From Actinomycetospora straminea (GTDB lineage: Bacteria > Actinomycetota > Actinomycetes > Mycobacteriales > Pseudonocardiaceae), in contig NZ_JAQZAN010000022.1 of assembly GCF_028737255.1 (NCBI RefSeq), forward strand, positions 41,130-105,129: a DNA stretch of 64,000 nt. Direction: 5' to 3'. The first letter of the stretch is position 1, and each line of letters opens with the position of its first letter. Shown here in pieces: positions 61,250-64,000 of this stretch. Made by a program: the position numbers and the translations under genes. The notes under the pieces were generated by a model that did no database searches, was not told the DNA's origin, and worked only from the letters and a program-made list of their open reading frames with translations.

Positions 61250-61855
61250 CTAGCACGGTGTGCGCAGCTGGCTGCCCGGCCTCGGTTCGACGAGGCGGGG
61301 CGTGCCGCTCGCGGTCTCGACGACCGCGCTGATCTGCCAGCACAGGCGCTGGACGCGGACGTCGGGCGGGGCGACGGCGGGGTCCTGGGTGGTGACGTAG
61401 CCCAGGGGCACGACGATCTCCCCGCCGGCGACCGGGTCGAGGCGCCGGATGACCACCGAGCCCACCCGCTGGGTGCGGGCCGTGTCGGTGAACGTCGCGG
61501 GGTCGACGCGGGCGTCGGGCACGAGCGTGGCGCGGTAGGCGGCGAGGTCACCGGCGTTGCGCGCGTCGGTCCAGCGCTGCACGAGGTCGCGCACCGCGTC
61601 GGCCTGCGGATGGGCCGCGGCGGACGCGGAGAGCACGACCGTGGGCGGGCCCGCGGACCCGTCGCCGGGGAGGTCGACCCCGGCGAGCACCGGGCCGGTG
61701 TCGCCGACCGCGGACCGGCCGACCGCCGCGGCCCGGGCCCCGAGCAGGGCCCCGGCGACGACGAGCAGCGTCAGCGCCACGACGAGCACCACGGGCATGA
61801 CGATCCCCGGGCGCAGCCGATCGGCCAGCGCACCGTCGCGGAACCGCCCGAGCAT
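61250..61855 (-). CDS. Membrane-anchored protein of unknown function
   Basis: A 201-residue protein with one N-terminal transmembrane helix (about 19-40, IVMPVVLVVALTLLVVAGALLG) and an extracytoplasmic domain containing an NTF2-like segment (AVRDLVQRWTDARNAGDLAAYRATLVPDARVDPATF). One Cys pair near the C-terminus could form a disulfide. No specific family assigned. Confidence 0.7.
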   Translation of the reverse strand: MLGRFRDGALADRLRPGIVMPVVLVVALTLLVVAGALLGARAAAVGRSAVGDTGPVLAGVDLPGDGSAGPPTVVLSASAAAHPQADAVRDLVQRWTDARNAGDLAAYRATLVPDARVDPATFTDTARTQRVGSVVIRRLDPVAGGEIVVPLGYVTTQDPAVAPPDVRVQRLCWQISAVVETASGTPRLVEPRPGSQLRTPC

Positions 61856-61904
61856 GCCGTCCAGCCTGCCAGCACTCCCCGACGGTCCCCGGGCGGGCGT
61901 CAGG

Positions 61905-62396
61905 TCAGCCCACCTGGTGCAGGCGTGCGGGCGCCACGCCGTCCCCGGCGTAGCGGAACTCCTCGAGGGCCGCGTCCCAGCGGGTGCCGAGGAGGTCGTC
62001 GAGGCGGCGGGTCAGCGACTCGCGGGTCGTCGCACCCGCGAGGGCGGCGCGCACCTGGTCCTCGCCGAGGACGATGTCGCCGTTCGCGCTCGTGCGCCCG
62101 TGCCAGAGCCCCAGCCCCGGGACGTGGCTGAAGCGCTCGCCGTCCGTGCCGGGCGAGGGGTCCTCGGTGACCTCGAAGCGCACCATGCCCCAGGCGCGCA
62201 GCGCGGTCGCCAAACGCGCCGCGGTGCCCACGGGACCGTCCCACGCCACCTCGGCACGCACCGATCCCGGTGCCGCGTCCTGCGCGGACCAGTCCAGTGC
62301 GACCCGGGCGTCGAGGACGCCCGAGATCGCCCACTCGACGTGCGGCCGGACCGCAGACGGCGACGAGTGGACGTAGATCACGCCACGGGTGCTCAC
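61905..62396 (-). CDS. DUF3145 family protein
   Basis: A 163-residue protein. GVIYVHSSPSAVRPHVEWAISGVLD at the N-terminus and LWHGRTSANGDIVLGEDQVRAAL are DUF3145 signatures. GTG start at 62396. DUF3145 genes neighbour the fatty acid synthase operon in many actinobacteria, but the function is unknown. Confidence 0.88.
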   Translation of the reverse strand: MSTRGVIYVHSSPSAVRPHVEWAISGVLDARVALDWSAQDAAPGSVRAEVAWDGPVGTAARLATALRAWGMVRFEVTEDPSPGTDGERFSHVPGLGLWHGRTSANGDIVLGEDQVRAALAGATTRESLTRRLDDLLGTRWDAALEEFRYAGDGVAPARLHQVG

Positions 62397-62549
62397 TGCT
62401 GACCTCCGACTGAGACGAGAAGCGTCTTCCCCAACGTCCTCGTCCTCGGGCAGAGATCGAACCGATCGCAACCGGCGTGAAGTGTGCACCGTGATGCTCC
62501 TGTGGCGCCAGTGTCACCGATTCCCGGGCGTGTCGCGGTGCTCGATCCG

Positions 62550-62555
62550 TAGAGT
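62550..62555 (+). promoter_or_regulatory. -10-like hexamer before the MFS gene
   Basis: TAGAGT ends 9 bases before the GTG at 62565 and there is no ribosome-binding site, pointing to a leaderless message. Confidence 0.4.
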
Positions 62556-62564
62556 CGTCACACC

Positions 62565-63779
62565 GTGACCGAGGATGACCGTCCGAGCACGGGCGGTGCC
62601 CGGTTCGGCGACGTCCTCGCCGATCCCCAGTTCCGCGCGCTGTGGGCCGCGCAGCTGCTCTCGGTCCTCGGCGACCAGGTCGCCCGGGTCGCGCTCGCGG
62701 TCCTCGTCTTCACCGACACCGGCTCCGCGGGGCTCACCGCGCTCACCTACGCCCTGACCTTCCTGCCAGACCTCGTCGCCGGGCCCCTTCTCTCCGGCAT
62801 CGCCGACCGGGCGCCGCGGCGCGCGACGATGGTCGTCACCGACCTCCTGCGGGCGGTGTTGCTCGCGCTCATGGCGATCCCCGGGACGCCGTTCTGGGTG
62901 CTGTGCCTGCTCGTCGTCGCCGGCCAGCTGCTCGCCGCGCCCTTCGCGGCCGCGCGAGCGGCGATCCTGCCGCACGTGCTCACCGGGGAGCGCTACGTCG
63001 TGGCGTCGGCGGTGTCGGGGACGACGTACCAGAGCGGGCAGGTCCTCGGGTTCGCCCTCGGCGGCCCGCTCGTGGCCCTGGTGGGCGTGCCGGTCGCGCT
63101 GCTCGGCGACGCGGTCACCTTCGTGCTCTCGGCGGTGATCCTGCAGCTCGGGGTGACCGAGCAGCGAGTGACGACGTCGGTGGAGGGCCGCGCGGGGGCC
63201 GGGCTGCGCGACGGGGCGCGGATCGTCGCCGGCGACCGGCGGCTGCGCGCGCTCGTGGCGCTGGCGTGCGTGTCGGCGTTCGTGGTGACGATCGAGGGGC
63301 TCGCCGCGCCCTACGCGGCGGCGCTGGGCGGGGGGCCGGCGGCCGTGGGGCTGCTGCTGGCCGCGAACCCGCTCGGGGCGGCGCTGGGCATCGTGCTGCT
63401 CGCGCGCCTCGTGCCGCCCGAGCGCCGCGACCGGCTGCTCGGGCCGCTCGCGGTGGCGTCGTGCGTGCCCCTGATCGCCTCGGCGCTCGACCCGCCGCTC
63501 GCGGGGGTCGTGGCGCTCTGGGTCGTGTCGGGGCTCGCGTGCGCCTACCAGGTGCCGGCCAACGCGGCGTTCGTCGCCGCGGTCCCCGACGCCCACCGCG
63601 GCCAGGCCTTCGGGCTCGCGGTGACGGCCCTGCGCGTCACCCAGGGCCTCGGGGTGCTGCTAGCGGGCGTGCTCGCCGAGGCCACCGGCCCGGCGACCGC
63701 GGTGGCCATCGCCGGCGGGGTGGGCGTGCTCGTCGCGCTGGGGTGCGCGCTCGCCTGGACCCGCGCCCGAGGGTCCTGA
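62565..63779 (+). CDS. MFS transporter (MFS_3-like)
   Basis: A 404-residue protein with about 12 membrane helices. FRALWAAQLLSVLGDQVARVALAVLVFTDTGSAGLTALTYALTFLPDL is the typical first two helices of the enterobactin-exporter-like MFS_3 group, and a GIADRAPRRATMVV loop replaces motif A. Probably an efflux pump of unknown substrate. Its stop is 1 bp before a 53-bp hairpin element. Confidence 0.88.
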   Translation: MTEDDRPSTGGARFGDVLADPQFRALWAAQLLSVLGDQVARVALAVLVFTDTGSAGLTALTYALTFLPDLVAGPLLSGIADRAPRRATMVVTDLLRAVLLALMAIPGTPFWVLCLLVVAGQLLAAPFAAARAAILPHVLTGERYVVASAVSGTTYQSGQVLGFALGGPLVALVGVPVALLGDAVTFVLSAVILQLGVTEQRVTTSVEGRAGAGLRDGARIVAGDRRLRALVALACVSAFVVTIEGLAAPYAAALGGGPAAVGLLLAANPLGAALGIVLLARLVPPERRDRLLGPLAVASCVPLIASALDPPLAGVVALWVVSGLACAYQVPANAAFVAAVPDAHRGQAFGLAVTALRVTQGLGVLLAGVLAEATGPATAVAIAGGVGVLVALGCALAWTRARGS

Positions 63780-63780
63780 G

Positions 63781-63833
63781 CGAGCGAGGGACGCCCTGGC
63801 TGCGTGGCAGGCAGCCGGGGCGTCCCTCGCTCC
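63781..63833. terminator. 53-bp hairpin element after the MFS gene
   Basis: GAGCGAGGGACGCC and GGCGTCCCTCGCTC form a 14-bp perfect stem. The interior CTGGCTGCGTGGCAGGCAGC resembles the cores of the 55295-55635 array, and the length is the same (53 bp). It can terminate the MFS transcript and perhaps the convergent peptide gene. Confidence 0.82.
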
Positions 63834-63871
63834 GCGGTGCGGGCGTGCTCAGTGGACGCGGCGCCGCACGT

Positions 63872-63906
63872 CGACACGTCGTGCGACGGAGGAGCAGGAC
63901 GTGTCG
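63872..63906 (-). terminator. Possible terminator of the DSNWH-repeat gene
   Basis: CGACACGTC and GACGTGTCG form a 9-bp perfect dyad about 20 bp beyond the minus-strand stop codon at 63926. It could end the peptide gene's transcript. Confidence 0.45.
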
Positions 63907-63925
63907 AACCGGCTCGCCGCGACTC

Positions 63926-64000
63926 CTAGTGCCAGTTGGAGTCCCGGTGCCAGTTCGAGTCCGCGAGGTGCCAGTTGGAGTCCCGGTGCCAGTTCGAGTC
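63926..64000 (-). CDS. 3' end of a gene encoding four DSNWH repeats (candidate modified-peptide precursor), truncated by window edge
   Basis: Read on the minus strand, the last 75 bases encode four DSNWH pentapeptides, separated by R, then LA, then R, ending His-TAG. The DNA repeats mirror this: pairs of 33-bp blocks with synonymous codons (TCG/TCC for Ser), indicating selection on the peptide and not only on DNA. Short C-terminal repeats rich in Trp, His, Asn and Asp resemble multi-core precursors of ribosomally made, cross-linked peptides. The start codon, leader and any maturation enzyme lie to the right, outside the window. Confidence 0.6.
   Translation of the reverse strand, partial: DSNWHRDSNWHLADSNWHRDSNWH

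Noticed and set aside
63545..63877. 110-codon minus-strand frame next to the DSNWH gene
   Set aside because: It lies mostly inside the MFS transporter gene in an opposing frame and has no recognisable features.

Overview
The window is high-GC DNA with many GTG starts and short -10-like hexamers a few bases ahead of start codons, typical of an actinobacterium. The right half carries a conserved actinobacterial block: AhpE peroxiredoxin, DUF3052, aceE, a PucR-type regulator, fabD, fabH, acpP, fabF and DUF3145. Together with DUF6510, DUF3618, DUF4235 and an orphan GvpO, this points to Pseudonocardiaceae (Pseudonocardia/Actinomycetospora-like); the genus is an inference. No phage, plasmid, insertion sequence, CRISPR array or rRNA was seen. 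One tRNA (Val, anticodon TAC) is present.

Layout. 0-2 kb: end of a four-carbon sugar-acid pathway (kinase and D-erythronate dehydrogenase-like gene). 2-6 kb: formamide utilisation (formamidase, AmiS/UreI channel, FmdB zinc ribbon, and an AmiC-like binding protein without signal peptide), with a 14-bp perfect palindrome before fmdB. 6-10 kb: small enzymes and regulators, including a MerR-type long-spacer promoter. 10-17 kb: SNF2 ATPase plus zinc-ribbon RNase HI, then lipoprotein and small membrane proteins. 17-22 kb: operon of a SARP/AAA regulator, NmrA-like reductase and MGT-type glycosyltransferase. 22-26.6 kb: MarR/cupin pair, PucR regulator, GreA-like protein, Rieske protein. 26.6-31.2 kb: receptor Ser/Thr kinase with extracellular beta-propeller, P-loop GTPase-like protein, and a second kinase-propeller protein that looks like a pseudokinase. 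31-36 kb: FabH-like enzyme with an unknown N-terminal domain, and a gatC plus second-type cysS pair. 36-42.6 kb: epoxide hydrolase, thioredoxin-like protein, MFS exporter, molybdopterin oxidoreductase with flavin reductase and DUF6510, and GvpO. 42.6-45 kb: two SDR genes (one frameshifted) divergent from a TetR gene through a triple operator. 45-50.5 kb: tripartite tricarboxylate-type permease, GAF/PucR regulator and class II HMG-CoA reductase, a plausible mevalonate uptake and catabolism module. 50.5-62.4 kb: housekeeping block for pyruvate dehydrogenase and type II fatty acid synthesis. 62.5-64 kb: MFS transporter and, at the very edge, the 3' end of a gene encoding four DSNWH repeats.

The most interesting items are: the DSNWH-repeat peptide at the right edge (candidate precursor of a ribosomally made modified peptide); the kinase/GTPase/pseudokinase cluster; a family of exactly 53-bp hairpin elements with GGAGCGA...TCGCTCC ends, found as one tandem 96-bp array and two dispersed copies; the gatC-cysS pair with no gatA/gatB; the three-copy TetR operator; and the HMG-CoA reductase/transporter/regulator neighbourhood. 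Function calls rest on motif recognition from translated sequence; no database search was possible.
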